Positions 20,340 to 31,074 are shown, counted from the first letter of the stretch. The stretch is DNA of 64,000 bases from Psococerastis gibbosa (GCA_963971405.1 OZ020492.1:21730204-21794203), one strand, 5' to 3'. Notes: generated by a model not told the origin, from the letters alone. Numbers and translations: made by a program.

Positions 20340-22957
20340 GGGTGATGATTGGAGTTTTTTCGTAATTTTTTTTAACAATGTCCTGAATAAATTGAGTTAT
20401 GGGGGGTATGTCGGCGAGCTCTCGGTACATAAGTTGGTTTGATAGATAGGGGGGGGGGGGGGGGATGTGATGAAGAATGCTCTATTTCGTGCCGTTTGAA
20501 CTTCCTTAAGTACTGCCTTGGAGGCACCGCCCCAGATGGCTGGGGCGTAGGTTATGGCTGGTCTAACCACTGCTTTGTACAGTGTTAGGCCATTTGCACG
20601 GTATATATGTGCCTTTCGGGTTAGAAGTGGTTTGAGGTTGTTAAGGACCATGGAAGCTTTCCGTTTGGCATTGGTAACATGGGTTTTAAATCTGAGCCGT
20701 TGATCGAGATGTACCCCTAGGTACTTAACAGTTGTCTTCCACGGAATCGGCTGGTGGTTAAGTGTTGGTGGAGTGACATGGCTCGTGGGGTTATAAGTTC
20801 TGCTAAAGATTATTGCTTCTGATTTCGTGATATTTATTTTTACGCGCCAGAGTGTGCACCATTGATTTATGTTCTCCAGGGTGGTGTTTAGGCGATTGAC
20901 TATTGTGGTTCTATTTTTAGCCGATGTGTATAGTATGGTGTCGTCGGCATAAATGCCGACCGTAATCGGCGGAGCAGTGGGAAGGTCATTGATATAGATA
21001 TTAAAAAGTGTGGGGCCTAGGATGCTTCCCTGAGGAACGCCTGCAGCTATGGAGTGTCGGGGAGAAGAGATGCCGTTGAGGTCAACGAAGATGTGTCGAT
21101 CGCGTAGGTAAGAGGAGAGAATGGTGATTATCGTAGGAGAAATGCCATTTAGCCGAAGCTTAAAGAGAAGGCCCTCAGTCCAGACGGAGTCAAAGGCCTT
21201 TTCAATATCAAGGAGCACCGCGCCTGTGCTTTCCCGATGACCCCATCTGGCGGTGACATGCTCTGTAAGCCGCAGTATCTGATGCTGCGTATTGTGTTGC
21301 TTGCGAAATCCGAATTGTTCTCATCGGATAACCTCGCGGCGTTCTATCTCATCATTGAGGCGATAGGAGATGAGTCTTTCCAGTAGCTTCCTCAGCGTAG
21401 GAAGTAGACTAATAGGCCTATAGCTGGTAGGGAGGGTTAGGTCTTTACCCTGTTTGGGGAACATCAGAACTTTAGCGGTTTTCCAGGATTGTGGGAAGTA
21501 GCCTAAGTATAGGCATGCGTTGAAAAGGGTGGTGAGTTTGTGGATCTGATTATCTGGGATGAGCTTAATGATGCCATTAGTGATACCATCTGGTCCTGGG
21601 GCTTTGCCATTTTTGAGGGTTTTTATGACAGTTTGGATTTCTTGATCTGTGATATTGTCGACATTTGGGTCTTGTAGGAGGTCCTCAAGTTCTGCTTGGT
21701 TTACAGCAGTTGTGACTTCCGCTGTGAACGCGGGATTTTGGGGGTTATGATGCGGTTGCAGTGTATTGGCGACTGAGGTGGCTCGTGCCTCAGCCTTGTC
21801 GGATGGTGTGTAATACGTAATGACGCCTTTGGAGTCCTTGAGGGGAGGTATGTTGATATGCTTTGTTGTGAGCTTTTTAGTTTTGTGCCACAAGCTCTTG
21901 TCACCAGGTTGTAGTTTGGCGAGGTTGTGGATGGTGGTAGCTGTGGTGTATATTTTTATTTTGTTGGCGATGAGGCGTTGAAGGGTATTTATTTCTTTTT
22001 TGGTTGAAGTGTTAGGGGCTTTAGAATAGGCATTTCGAAGTCAATTTCGTTGTTTATGAGGTCTACGATGTATTTAGGGAGTGGGCGGTCGACTTTGTTT
22101 CCTCTTCCTACTCTTGATTTCCGGATCTCGGCTTTTTCGTAGGCCTGCACTATATGGGTTGTAAGTTGTCTGATTGCGATGTCGATGTCATTTGACGTGT
22201 TATACGTGTCAGGAAGGGATTGTAGGGATTGTATCGCTAGTTGAAAAGCCTTGGGGTCTAGTCGAGTGTGGCTGAAGCGCTGGGGGTTAGTTGTTGCAGC
22301 TGCTGTATAGATGACAATTTCAACAGGGTAATGGTCAGATGATAATCCTTGTATTGTGTGTATGTCTAGTTGGTGTTGAAGGTTTTTAGTTATGGCAATG
22401 TCGAGGATGTTTGGTACCTGCGTGTGCACCGGGACTCGCGTATAAGAATCAGGAGCGTGTATCGCGAGTTGGGAGTCCCGATCTATAAAGTTGATTAGTC
22501 TTTTGCCCCGGGGGCAGTTTGTACGAGCACCCCAGATGGTGTGTGGTGCGTTTAGATCTCCAGCCAGGATGACCTTGTCCGCAGTAGCAAGAAGAGTGCC
22601 CATCAGCTCTTTGCCTAGGAAGGGGAAGGCAGGGGAGTGGTATGCTGCTATAACGGCCGTTCGCTGGCCGCCTAATGATATCATTACTCCAGTGGCTTCA
22701 AGGTTGCCAGAAGTGAGTGGCAGTTGGTGATGATTTATGTTGCTGCGTATGACTATGGCTGTGCCCTGTCCACAGTCATTGACATAGGAAGTATAGCCAG
22801 GAAGATTAATGTAGTTGGTATTGATTTCATTAAGAAGCATAATGTCTACTTGATGTGTTAAGAGAAAGTGTTGGAGCTCAGGGATCTTGTGACGGACACC
22901 CTGAGCATTCCATGTGACAATTTTAAGCGAAGTGGCTGATTTATCTATAGAATTCAT
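20340..22957 (-). pseudogene. LINE ORF2: endonuclease and reverse transcriptase (broken)
   Basis: Starts with ATG at 22957. The endonuclease domain follows (VTWNAQGVRHKIPEL, LLNEINT, GDLNAPHTIWG, then the SSDHYPVEI catalytic end) down to about 22310. The frame then shifts near 22040. Reverse transcriptase follows: LKNGKAPGPDGITN and SYRPISLLPTLRKLLERL (21321-21893), an in-frame TGA just before the EQFGFR-type segment at about 21320, then LDIEKAFDSVW, GVPQGSILGPTLFNIYIND and YADDTILY with intact catalytic YADD (20397-21218). A shift in a 14-15 base G run at about 20450-20464 separates the last part, ELADIPPITQFIQ. Domain order and the short C-terminal helix fit Jockey. Beyond about 20340 the frame merely runs into the 3' UTR. 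Confidence 0.88.
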
Positions 22958-22977
22958 GTTTATTTGGTGAACGTGAT

Positions 22978-23683
22978 TTAAAGTGCAGCTACTGTCATAT
23001 CTGCGATTAGTCCGTTAATTTTCGTGAAAGCCTCTTCAAAAGAGTATTTTCGTTGTAGTATATCAGTTGTAAGTTCTGTTGCATTTTGTAAGATGCTGAT
23101 GAGGAATGTCTGGGCCAGGTCCATTTGTGCGGAAGATGGGGGGTTGTTTGGTTTGTGCATAATACGATGGGGGGGGGGGGGGCTGTGACGAGTTAGTGGT
23201 TGGTAGGCGGCTGGGTGTCATATGATCAGGGCTGGGGGGCCTCTGCTGTTCATGTTGAGATTGCTGATTGTCAGAGTGGTTTTGTTTAGTTTGTTTAGTT
23301 GGGATCGAGGCGAATGTAGCTGGTGAGGCATAGAGTACCTCTCTTGCCCATGGTGCTGTGTGCGTGGGTCTACTTAACGGAGTGAGAGGGGGAAATTGAT
23401 CTGGCGTGAGTTTGGGATTACTGGGTCGGGATTTTTGGAGCAGATGTGGGTTTTTAAGCAGTCCTCTCTTGTGTAGAATGTTGATGTGCGTGTTTCCGGC
23501 TACTTGGTACTGTGGGCATCCTCTGAAGTTTGCTGCATGTCGTCCTTGGCAGTTTGCACGGCAGAGTTTGTCAAGGTCTAAATTTTTTGTTGAGCAGTCT
23601 TTTGTGAGATGGGGCTGGGCGCACTTTAGGCAACGCGGGTCGCCGGACCATCTCTTCTGTGCTTCCTGCTTCCTTATATTCAT
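22978..23683 (-). pseudogene. LINE ORF1 (Gag-like), C-terminal part, frameshifted
   Basis: Holds two Jockey-type zinc knuckles: CLKCAQPHLTKDC (CX2CX3HX4C) and CRANCQGRHAANFRGC. A Pro/Ser/Gln-rich linker follows, and then a last segment in another frame (22978-23160: MDLAQTFLISILQNATEL). The two frames join at a 12-base G run (23169-23182). The first knuckle and the domain before it are not present upstream. The protein would bind the LINE RNA in the normal life cycle. Confidence 0.8.
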
Positions 23684-23697
23684 CTGATTATAATATA

Positions 23698-24533
23698 ATT
23701 ATCTAAAAACAACTTCTCTTAAGCAGCCTAGCTCTTAGGCTAGTGCCTTGAACATAAACATTATATCATTATAAACATTATAAACTTTATTTTATTAATT
23801 AATTTTGACATTTTTATAAATATAAACTCCGTCTAGACTTTACACTATCTGCCTTCCACCTTTATCTTAGTGTGTGTGAAGCAGTGCGCCCAATAGTGTG
23901 CCCCCCCCCCCCGCCACTCCTTCTGGATTACAAGACATCAAACTCCACTGGAAATGGATACACACACCCACCTACAAGTAGTACCTAAGTCTACTAACGT
24001 AGTACACCTGGATCCGCCGAAACTACAAACTCATTCTTCCTGCGCTAGGAACTGTTTCGCCTATTTAGCTACTAGCTATAAAACATAGCCCAGTGAGGAC
24101 TCTCGTGTAATATAAACCTCTAGCTCGGTTAGGCCCGTACAATTAGCAAATGTCATAGTTAGATCACTGCTACTTTGATGGATAGACCCCCTAAGTACTC
24201 CAATCTCCACCAACGGTTTTAAGAGTGAACAGCCCGTAGAAAATTTTGGCAATTCCATATTTGGTACCACAGAGCAAAAAGAGAATAATTTTTTAGAATA
24301 GTTCAATTTTTGTCAAGTTGTCAACACACATTGGGAGATCCTTGAGGGTCGGCAGCAGGTATACGAGCGAAGGGTGTGAGTGATGACTCATCATCTGATA
24401 TATTTACGACCCTCTATGCCTCAATAACAGCCGAGTTCCTATATTCCTTCATCCAGCCAAAAAGCAGTGGCGTGCCGTATCTTCCAGGCCGCAGTTATAG
24501 CAGTGGCGTCTCCTTACATTTTGTATTCTTTAT
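23698..24533. other. Unassigned DNA with one family E end
   Basis: AT-rich DNA. A C10 run lies at 23903-23912. At 24219-24250 a lone family E end occurs (TTAA then GAGTGAACAGCCCGTAGAAAA) without a matching partner nearby, probably a MITE remnant. Confidence 0.5.
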
Positions 24534-24645
24534 GAGAATACAAGCCGTAGAATGGTGTTTTGACATATGTATAAACACATGTGAAGCATGTTCCAATAAA
24601 ATTATGATTTATGATTGCATTAAATGTCTACCATAATTAAAAAGG
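24534..24645 (+). repeat. Left terminal inverted repeat of the transposon
   Basis: Starts GAGAATACAAGCCGTAGAAT. Inverted partner at 30660-30771. The first 31 bases are highly similar; further in, AAGCATGTT and TGTCTACCATAATTA keep the register with the right end. Confidence 0.75.
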
Positions 24646-24745
24646 CAATGATATGGGATGTAAATAAATGTATTGACTTACAATTTTGATATGTACAGTC
24701 ACGTATGAGAAAAAGTTTTTGCTTTCCTGTTTGTTCGTAATATAT

Positions 24746-25230
24746 ACAGGGTGTTCCAGACCACCCGGACACCCCCTATATCTCGGTTATTACGAGGAAT
24801 TTTGAAATGCGGTAAAAATCTACGATAACAAAGTCAAGATTGAACTACCTTATGGTGCAATCAAATGTTTTTTTCGGGGAGTCCGAAAGGGGAGTTTCAG
24901 GGGGTCATAGGTGGTATCTCGGAATTTTCAAATGCAAAGGTATAACGTATTGCATATCAAATGAAAGCCCTGTGAGGGATATCCTTTTCATCCAGAACCC
25001 TTAGGACTCTTTTAAGGAGTATAGCCTCAAAGAATTGGCGCATTGTGGCCCCATTGTTTTTTAATCTACTCAGTGAGTCTAATAATCTGCTGTTGTGTGC
25101 TACAGCCTTTCCGGATACCAAAAGGTTCTGGACGCAGGATATCCTTTTCATCCAGAACCTTGAGGACTCTTTTAAGGATTATAGCCCCCCCCCCCCTCAA
25201 AAATTTGGGAATTTACATCAATCCCGGGAA
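24746..25230. repeat. Repeat starting ACAGGGTGTTCCAGA with an internal duplication
   Basis: The start (TATACAGGGTGTTCCAGACC) resembles ends of dispersed invertebrate repeats whose class I cannot name. A segment with GATATCCTTTTCATCCAGAA occurs twice, at about 24978 and 25138, with a spacing near 160 bases. A C10 run at 25187-25196 follows. No coding frame. Confidence 0.45.
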
Positions 25231-25252
25231 ATAGCAGAGCTCAAAGCAGGCA

Positions 25253-26167
25253 TTAACAGTGTACAGCCCTTAGGGAAATTGCAAATTAAATTTAACATTT
25301 TATTTATTATTTAATTAACTAAGCAAGTTCATAAAGATTTGGCCCACTTAAGTTCTAGAAGATTACTTCATGCATCGTATAATAAAGTATTTTTAATTTT
25401 TGAAGTTCTAGTTTTTTCATAAACACGATAATAATTTATACTCGGTAATTTATAATACGCAATGCGTTTCACCGTGAATTTTCTATCATTTAAAAAAAAA
25501 AACCTTTTTTCCACAAAACCAAATAGATTTTTGCGAAAGCAACCTGCTCGGTTTCGTTACTCAATTAAACACATAATTCATGCCTGAAGGTAGAAATCAT
25601 CGATAGAAAGGTTTCGCAGAGAAATTATTTTTTAGTCATTTTTCATTCAAATTTAGTTATTTTTATTTTTTAACCCCCAGACAGAAACTATCAAGGGGCA
25701 AGCGACCCCCCCCCCCATATTGTAAACATTAATGGCGACTGAAATATACTGTATGTGAATTTAGAAGAAATCGTTGGAGCCGTATTTGAGAAATAAATTG
25801 TTAGACGTTTTTTTGGAGATTTTTGAAAATAACCCCCCCCCAAATTGAGTAAGCCCCATTTAAAAAAAATTGTCTCGAGGTATGATTTTTGTAAACCTAC
25901 ATAGCCTACCAAATATCATCAAAATCGGCCGAGTAGTTTGCCCGGAAATCGATGAACAGACAGACAGACAGAGCTACAGACAGTCATTTCGTAAAAAGAT
26001 TTTTTTTGGTTCCTGAGACCTCAAAACGTGTAAATCCGTTGAAATCTCAAAAACGAAAATTTCGACCATCACAAAGCTTTCCTTATACTAGGCTACGTAT
26101 AAATTGGAAAGCAATAAAAGGTACTAAATATCGGGCTGCCAATTTCCTACGGGCTGTTAATTCTAAA
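25253..26167. mobile_element. Family E MITE interrupted by a HINE-like repeat
   Basis: Left end TTAACAGTGTACAGCCC with the family body to about 25445 (AAGATTTGGCCCACTT, TTCATGCATCGTATAATAAA). The right end (GGGCTGCCAATTTCCTACGG, then GGGCTGTTAATTC) is at 26131-26167. Between them sits a minus-strand HINE-like piece, so the HINE-like element entered the MITE. Both lie inside the larger transposon, just downstream of the stop codon of its gene. Confidence 0.75.
25459..26112 (-). mobile_element. HINE-like repeat, copy 3 (3' part missing)
   Basis: Begins within the family body near the GTGAATTTTCTATCA segment. It includes the inverted microsatellite (CAGACAGACAGACAGAG) at about 25957 and ends with the 5' palindrome (GCTTTCCTTATACTA...TAAATTGGAAAGC). 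The 3' hairpin end and its C-run are absent. Confidence 0.8.
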
Positions 26168-26221
26168 AGACCGCCGTTATGGCAAAGAGAGGGAAGGACT
26201 GAGACTGGGCGAGCACTAATT

Positions 26222-29200
26222 CTAAAAAACACTTAGAAAGGCCTGTCTGATGTCGTTAGTCCGCTCTGCAAGGGTGTACCGTGGTGAAACAATTTCGCAT
26301 AATAAGGCTTCCTTGTAAAACCTCTCGAGTTTTGGCACCATGACTGAACGCCAAAGACTCTGGTCCCTGGTAACTTCAATGACCTCTTGCCAATGAGGCG
26401 TGTATATGAAAAGGTAGCACTTATTCACCTTCAAAATGTTCAGCTGCCCCTGTATCTGGTAGTGCCAGTAACTTTTTGGTTTAAGCTGGACGACACCTTT
26501 TTCGCCAAGTTTCAACATTGCAGTCTTCTTCTGCCTGACAGCATCTGCCAGCGACGTCGTCTCAGCTTTTGTGGCTGCCCACAAACATTTTATCTCCAGT
26601 AGAGCATCCTCTCCACAAACTAATCCGTCGGGCGAATCAGCGAGAAAGGGATACGTGGGATCAACAAAGTGACCACATTTTTTCACTTTCTTGCCGTTTT
26701 TGCAGCAAAATATTTCCCGGGCCAAATCCTCGTTCGTTTTCCCAAACTTTACGGCTTGAGTCCGTGAAATATCACTGTACAGGATCGACTTCACAGTGTT
26801 TCGGGTTGAGGTCGTTGGCCTTAAGCACATCACTTTACCAAAATTTGAAGCAGTGAGGCGTTTCACCCTTTCCACCATCCAATCTTCCGAAAGGTCTTGA
26901 CCCATTGTCCTCAACTGTAATTCTTCCGGATCAACAGAACTCAACTCTTCTAGGAAACGCTCTTTACTCTGACGCAACTGCGATTCTGGGATATCTGGAA
27001 TATCCTCAACGTCCCCGTAATCTTCATCTGGACCCGCTTCTTCTTTCCACTGAGTCGGTTTGCTTCTTTTAAACAGTTCTCGCCGTCGCCTGTTATGTTC
27101 CGTTCTTAATTTTGCCCGTGAAACGTATCCCTTCGTTCTACTCCCTGGGGTTCGAATGTTACAAATACGCCGTGCGACATCTGCTAAAAAGGCACCCTCG
27201 TTAAATTGAAGACATGCGGCTTCCATTCTCATGTTGTAACTTCCGCGAGCACCATAAAAAATTCTCTTGCCACCAATTAATTTATTTGCTAGGCTATTGA
27301 GTTGTTCGCATAGATTGCTTTCAACATCAAGCAAGAGTGAATCAGCATGGTGTGCGACCCTGGTCATCAATCTTATCAAATCATCAGCTAGGCCAGATTT
27401 TGTCATCACATTGTACAAGCTGGACTCATTTACGCCTTTCTCTTTGCAATAGTACTCCAGGCAATCATGATGAAGACCAAGTATGTGTTTAGGGGCATTT
27501 AAAATGTCCTTGTGCAATCCCTCACAACGAATTGATGAAAGGCCAGCTGCATTTTTCCAATGCTTAATCGCGCCTCTCACAGCCTGGCGAAAGCGGAAAA
27601 CGTTGGATGCTAAGGCTTTTCGCTCTGCTATGGGGAACTTAGTCGCCTTCAAAAACCCACGCAAGTGGCCGTCCATATTTCTGAGTAAATGGTTGCGGCA
27701 TTCCACTTTTTTTATTGCAACGGTAAATCCGTACGGCTGTGCCCCTAATAGACGCTTCATAACACTTGAATCCCCATCACCAATGAGCCTCGTGTAAGCA
27801 ATGCCTTGCGTCTGTATGCTCCGCCGAAATCCCTCAACAATTATATCAGCTTCCATGGCAGTTGAGGAACGTTTCCAGTTCCTAAAGCATTTGTGGGGCG
27901 CCTTCTTCCCCGTTTTTTTTTTCTCTACAACACAAGGAGCAGAACTTATTACGCGTGCCCACAAAAACAACTTTCCTTGTCCTGTACCCAATAATTGACG
28001 CCATCCCCGACAACGAATTATATTTCGTCTTATATGACCTCTTAGCCCACATTCCATCAGCCACAACTGTAATAAAAGGAGTGCCATCTGGCAAGACGTC
28101 TCCAGCTTCTAAAGCTAACTGTTTTTCTTCAGCCGCAGCTGCAGCCATGGACTGAGAAAGGCTAGCTCCAATTCGCTCGGACACTTTCAGTCCCTCTTTC
28201 ATAAATTTTCTCTCACTCATGAAAGGGATGTTCAACGCAGCAAAAATTGGTTCAGCGGCTGCAAAGCCCACACCACCAGATATCACGCCGTTCACCAAAT
28301 TACCTTCGATGTTTTCATCGTTAGGCTGAAGGGCGTATTTTCTAGTGGAGTTGCACATGCGGCATTGAAATAGCAACTGCACCGTCATTATGCTGTGCTT
28401 TTTTATGGGCACCTCCCTTATGAAGTCCATGTCAGCAATAGTGCACATGAATGGTTTGTGCACGTCATTTTTTAATTGGGTGAAGAGGTGAGCCAAGTTA
28501 ACAATCCTGTTGCCTGGTAAAGTACCAGTTGGCAAAATTGTGTTGGGTTCATCGGCCCCGATGGACTGATTGCCAACAGTCTCATTAACTGGGTCCTCTT
28601 CCTCCATAAGAAATGGGCTGGGCTCATCGGCCCCAATGGATTGATTGCTAATGACTGTCTCATCAGCTGGGCCCTCTTCCTCCATAGCAATTGGGCCAGC
28701 AAGATTAAGGCTGTCAGATACGTCGTCTGGCGTGGATGTTAAAATAACACCTTCTCTTTTAAGATAATTATCAACCCTACAAAAAAGTATTAGACATAAA
28801 TATAACAGCAGTGAATATTGTATAAGCTTACACCATGGTTTGATTATACTCTACTGTTCATGCAATCACAATTGGGGATACACATTGTATATATTGTAGT
28901 TATTTTTTCGTCTCCGAGGTAGAGACTCAGTTTCTGGGCCCAGTGCTCTGCCAATCAGACGCAATGGTCGGTGCTGACCCAAAGGTCGTTGAACTGTTTA
29001 AGTCGTTGGTCTCTTTTCGGTGGTGGAAGGATTAGCCGCTAGATATTTCCACTTTGCATTGCCTGGGGTACGCCCGATCGTAATATAATAATAAGACTCG
29101 TAAATGTAGTGACGAACAACACTTAGTCTACATGTTTCAATTTCACTATATTTACTGCTCAAATGCAAATGCTAATTTCAGAGTAAGGCACTATATACCC

Positions 29201-30183
29201 GGGTATTGTCATCCGCCATGTTGTATCCTAATTCCTATATGGTAAGTATTGTAAGAAAAGTAAGAGGTTGAGAAATATTGAAAAAACTAATACACGTTTT
29301 AGTATTTTTTTATTAAACACTTCCCTAATTGGTAGCACGTTTTTTTAAATAATAATAAATAAACAACGATAAATTTCTAAAAATAAATAGGTAAACACCC
29401 AATGCTTGGCTTATACACCAGACTTATAATGAATATAATGTGGCGGATGACAATACCTGTCTAATATAGAGCCCTATTTCAGAGAAAACAATTCGAAATT
29501 TGTAACTCTGTAACAATCACTTCTTTCTCTCTGGATAAAAAAATTGAATGAATTTTTAAAACACTAAATTCATCAGAATCAGTCTGGAAGTAGGTTTTTC
29601 CCCCAAACAAAGCTTGTGACCAGGTAACCAAGGCACAAAGTCTCCCAAGATTGATACATGTATGTTTATAAATGATATGGCGGCTATTCCACTTGCCGAT
29701 ATTCCCTCATTTATGCATCAATAATAAGTCTCTACCATATTATAACTTAATTTATAATAGATAAGTTAAGTATCTACATTATCAATCAATCAAAATTTAT
29801 TTCCAAAATAAATTTTTTTACAGTTTTTTGTCACTAGTCTCATTCAAAGAAAAATCGCATCAATTATTGATGCACAAATGTGGGAATATTGACAAATGCA
29901 ATAGCCGCCTATGCCCATGGTTGCTCCTGACTGGTTACAATTAAAATGAGGTCCCCACATACAAATCTCACTTAGAACGAAAGATCACTATCCTCTTTAA
30001 ATTGGCTGTCGATCTATCTAGACATAAATAGCAATTACAGATACGTACTACATTTCTTATAACAACATGTACTAACCGTTCCATTTCCTTTTTTTTATGG
30101 GGTGCTACGCCTTTAAACCCTTTCCGATATGCTCGCGTCCGTCTATTTTTTTCATATTCCTTCTGGCCTTTAAATTTACCCAT
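26222..30183 (-). CDS. Mutator-like transposase fused to YqaJ-type nuclease, two exons
   Basis: Exon 1 is 30183-30077 (ATG, 35 codons plus two bases, basic: MGKFKGQKEYEKNRRTRAYR) and ends at donor GTTAGT. Exon 2 is 28776-26222, after acceptor TTTTTTGTAG. The join in phase 2 forms an Arg codon, giving about 886 residues. Order: basic N-terminus; acidic stretch with a tandem ~23-residue duplication (both copies contain NQSIGADEP, 28545-28685); a CRMC cysteine pair; Mutator-like domain with VVADGMWAKRSY, RNKFCSLC, HKCFRNW and IGDGDSSV followed by ECRNHLLRN; a basic linker (RRRRELFKRSKPTQ); and a YqaJ/lambda-exonuclease-like PD-(D/E)xK domain with RVKRLTASNFGKV, FLADSPDGLV, ALLEIKC and HYQIQGQLNI. 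One base too many in an A10 run (27922-27931 on the plus strand reads T10) shifts the frame between the two longest ORFs. The protein should cut and move the surrounding element; the nuclease may trim ends or donor DNA. That role is inference. Confidence 0.85.
29202..29457. mobile_element. Small MITE in the intron (GGTATTGTCATCCGCCA ends)
   Basis: Perfect 17-base terminal inverted repeats GGTATTGTCATCCGCCA at 29202-29218 and 29441-29457, enclosing about 220 AT-rich bases. No coding capacity. Confidence 0.75.
29679..29910. mobile_element. Second fold-back MITE in the intron
   Basis: Inverted arms of about 47 bases (29679-29725 and 29863-29910). Outer ends are GGCGGCTATTCCACTTG and AAATGCAATAGCCGCC; inner ends are TGCATCAATAAT and ATTATTGATGCA. 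About 140 AT-rich bases lie between. Confidence 0.75.
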
Positions 30184-30659
30184 TCTCAGTACGCCAAGAA
30201 AACAATGGACAAAATCATAAAATATGAAATAATGCGAGAGTTAACAAATTACTTTGTTTACAAGCTCTGAACGCAATGCTAACAACGTAACAGAACAAAA
30301 CCAAAACTGCGACATATAAATCAGTGCGACATCTTCTGGAAATTACCTACAACATTGTTCACGTCGATTGTGCTTGGTTTCACAACAGATTAGCTTTCTG
30401 TTCTCAGCCATCTTATTTGAAATGTAAACAGATAATATAAATAATTTATTTATTATGCTATTAATGGAAATTAGTAAAATGTGATTCATTAATTTCTTAG
30501 ATATTGTAATTTAGTTGCCTTAAATATATGTTGTAGTGCCACATTACCAACGGTAAGATCTCAAATTCCCTGTTCTGTTTTATTTTTTAGCCTTTTTTAA
30601 CAATTTTTTTCTCCGTAGTGACTAAATATATCAAAATTGTAAATCGTTAATATTATACC

Positions 30660-30771
30660 CCACATCTTTACCTTTGTTATCATGGTAGATATGTAATAAA
30701 GGCATTAATTAAACATGCTTAAAAGGCCCTATTGCTTTAGGTCCAAACACCATTCTACGGCCTGTACACTC
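30660..30771 (-). repeat. Right terminal inverted repeat of the transposon
   Basis: Read from the outside (minus strand) it begins GAGTGTACAGGCCGTAGAAT. TTAA follows on the plus strand at 30772-30775. It pairs with 24534-24645. Confidence 0.75.
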
Positions 30772-31074
30772 TTAAACTTCAGAACGTTCTAGAAACTGCC
30801 CAGGATTGCACAGGATTGGCTCAGTAAGTCATTACTATCCGGTTAAAGGCAGAAATCAACCAATAAGCACCCTACACTGACTCGTATGTCTCTCCATCTG
30901 TGTATGCACGCTACCAAATTATTTATGTCTGCACTAGTCGGTTATTAACTTATATTAGCGAACTACAGTAACTTAGCCTGCCAACAACATCTGCCTAGTG
31001 TATTCAACTATGTGTCTTAACATTAGTTAACAGTCCTTGTCTTAATTATATAGTACTCAGTATTTTCCCTTAAT

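Larger units (their letters stand above)
19435..23697 (-). mobile_element. Jockey-like LINE, 5' part missing
   Basis: A non-LTR retrotransposon on the minus strand, ending in an 18-base poly(A) tail (T run at 19435-19452). It contains the C-terminal part of ORF1 (Gag-like, CCHC), then ORF2 with AP-type endonuclease and reverse transcriptase. ORF2 has no clear RNase H, as expected for Jockey. The front of ORF1 and the 5' UTR are absent beyond about 23697, where sequence changes to unrelated AT-rich DNA. At least two frameshifts (about 23170 and 20455, both in G runs), another near 22040 and one in-frame TGA near 21320 make it inactive. Confidence 0.9.
28777..30076 (-). other. Intron of the transposase gene
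   Basis: A 1300-base intron with GTTAGT donor (30076-30071) and TTTTTTGTAG acceptor (28786-28777). It is inferred from the frame continuing into the acceptor on one side (VDNYLKREG immediately after it) and breaking at the donor on the other. It carries two small fold-back MITEs. Confidence 0.75.
24534..30771 (-). mobile_element. Candidate autonomous DNA transposon with Mutator-like/YqaJ gene
   Basis: A 6.2-kb region bounded by inverted repeats. The terminal 31 bases at 24534-24564 and 30741-30771 match at 27 positions (shared core ACACCATTCTACGG). Weaker inverted similarity continues for about 110 bases (AAGCATGTT, then TCTACCAT.AT further in). The outer flanks are TTAT on the left and TTAA on the right, consistent with a TTAA target with one mutated base. 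It contains one two-exon gene for a Mutator-like transposase plus YqaJ nuclease on the minus strand, a nested family E MITE, part of a HINE-like repeat and two small MITEs in the intron. The ends resemble those of the family E MITEs. Autonomy is inferred; a frameshift in the gene suggests this copy may be dead. Confidence 0.7.

Noticed and set aside
19753-20430. A 225-codon frame as a separate gene
   Set aside because: Only its first ~28 residues match the end of Jockey ORF2. The rest is low-complexity read-through of the LINE 3' UTR, including the 78-bp tandem unit.
27801-28155. Plus-strand frames opposite the transposase gene
   Set aside because: They are antisense shadows of the conserved Mutator-like domain.
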